From Acetobacteraceae bacterium (lineage in GTDB: Bacteria; Pseudomonadota; Alphaproteobacteria; Acetobacterales; Acetobacteraceae): DNA of 35,212 nt. Below the pieces are notes generated by a model. The model did no database searches. It saw only the letters and a program-made list of their open reading frames with translations, and was not told the DNA's origin. Positions 34,651-35,212 of the stretch are shown here, in pieces. Made by a program: the position numbers and the translations under genes. The stretch is taken from positions 1-35,212 of the forward strand of contig JASHOF010000181.1 in assembly GCA_030041255.1 (NCBI GenBank), written 5' to 3'. Within the stretch, counting starts at the first letter, position 1; every line of letters starts with the position of its first letter.

Positions 34651-35212
34651 ATGACAATGGTGAAATCGACAACGCGTACGGTGACACTCGCCGCGGCGCT
34701 GCTGGTCGGCTGTAGCTTGGCCGCCCTGCCGGCGCAGGCCGACTATATCGTGACACTCACGCAAGTGGGGGGCAACGTCGTCGCCACGGGCAGCGGAACA
34801 ATCGATCTGACCGGCCTGAGTTTCTATGCCACCGCCACCACCTGCTGTGCCGCTATGGATCCAAGCGGTCCGGCAATAGTTACTGGACCGACGAGTTCCG
34901 CGGCCGGTTCATACTACTCGGGATACACCGGGCCAACGAGTTTCGGCAGCGGTGGCGCTGCCGACGCCAGCAGCGGCAGCGGCGACCTCGTCGGCATCGG
35001 TTCCGTTGTTCTTGTCGTGCCGGAGGGCTACGTCTCCGGCAATACCCTGTCGGACACATCGACCTACGATGACGCGACCTTCGCGAGTCTCGGCATTACC
35101 CCCGGCACCTACACATGGACGTGGGGGAGCGGAGCGACTGCCAGCAGCTTCACGCTCGAGGTCGTGCCGGAGCCGGGAAGCCTGGCCCTGCTCGGCACCG
35201 GGCTGCTCGGCC
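34651..35212 (+). CDS. PEP-CTERM sorting domain protein, 3' end cut by window
   Basis: At least 187 residues; the stop is outside the window. A signal peptide (1-30) ends ALPAQA before DYIV; the LVGC at 18-21 looks like a lipobox but the AQA site fits better. The mature part is low in charge, rich in Ser/Gly/Thr, likely beta structure with a TTCC pair. The visible C-terminal piece VVPEPGSLALLGTGLLG (from Val171) is the PEP motif and the start of the transmembrane anchor recognised by exosortase; the Arg cluster should follow outside the window. Such proteins are exported and linked to exopolysaccharide. A gaggagaggagc ribosome site and a sigma-54 promoter precede it. Confidence 0.9.
   Translation, partial: MTMVKSTTRTVTLAAALLVGCSLAALPAQADYIVTLTQVGGNVVATGSGTIDLTGLSFYATATTCCAAMDPSGPAIVTGPTSSAAGSYYSGYTGPTSFGSGGAADASSGSGDLVGIGSVVLVVPEGYVSGNTLSDTSTYDDATFASLGITPGTYTWTWGSGATASSFTLEVVPEPGSLALLGTGLLG

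Overview
This 35.2-kb stretch of high-GC bacterial chromosome most likely comes from an alphaproteobacterium, plausibly Rhodospirillales/Acetobacteraceae-like. The clues are a DUF1489 protein, a ClpS2-type adaptor, a DUF6295 protein, a bifunctional HldE (so a Gram-negative with heptose LPS), a PutA without a DNA-binding domain, and a PEP-CTERM surface/exopolysaccharide-associated protein. The taxonomic call is inference. No rRNA, tRNA or CRISPR array was seen.

Left part (1-8.0 kb): the window opens inside the N-terminus of an IS110-family transposase on the minus strand, whose upstream non-coding side could hold a bridge RNA. It is followed by an RlpA-like lipoprotein, a dienelactone hydrolase/DUF6295 pair, and a plus-strand operon of flavin amine oxidase, S49 peptidase and 2,2-dialkylglycine decarboxylase (dgdA). 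A minus-strand pair follows: a KamA-type radical-SAM aminomutase and a Ddl-like ATP-grasp ligase, which look like a small biosynthetic unit of unknown product.

Centre (8.0-25.7 kb): mostly housekeeping genes, namely DUF1489, hldE, phhB, a minimal zincin, putA, an OsmC-like protein, a GGDEF-EAL c-di-GMP protein, a TPR/ATP-grasp-like protein, an MFS transporter, xseA and purD. Between putA and the OsmC gene lies a visibly more A+T-rich insert of about 1.8 kb. It carries an XRE-ImmA/IrrE regulator-protease and a DUF4411 PIN-like protein, a probable toxin-antitoxin or defence module. It is bracketed by near-perfect 127-bp direct repeats made from the 3' end of a small four-cysteine gene that also has an intact paralogue downstream.

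Right part (25.7-35.2 kb): a GntR regulator, an FAD amino-acid oxidase and a Ser/Cys-type proline racemase superfamily enzyme form a probable hydroxyproline/D-proline catabolic operon that could feed into proline metabolism with putA. Then come a cupin and a divergent KstD-like flavoprotein lacking the KstD catalytic Tyr motif, an alpha/beta hydrolase-like protein behind a good sigma-70-like promoter, clpS, and an acyl-CoA dehydrogenase-like flavoprotein. The window ends in a PEP-CTERM protein preceded by a textbook sigma-54 (-24/-12) promoter and a pair of upstream 10-bp direct repeats, as expected for PrsK/PrsR-type control.

The strongest candidates for something under-described are the repeat-flanked ImmA/DUF4411 island, the KamA + ATP-grasp pair, the sigma-54-controlled PEP-CTERM gene, and the IS110 end with possible bridge RNA. 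All functions are read from motifs; no database search was possible.
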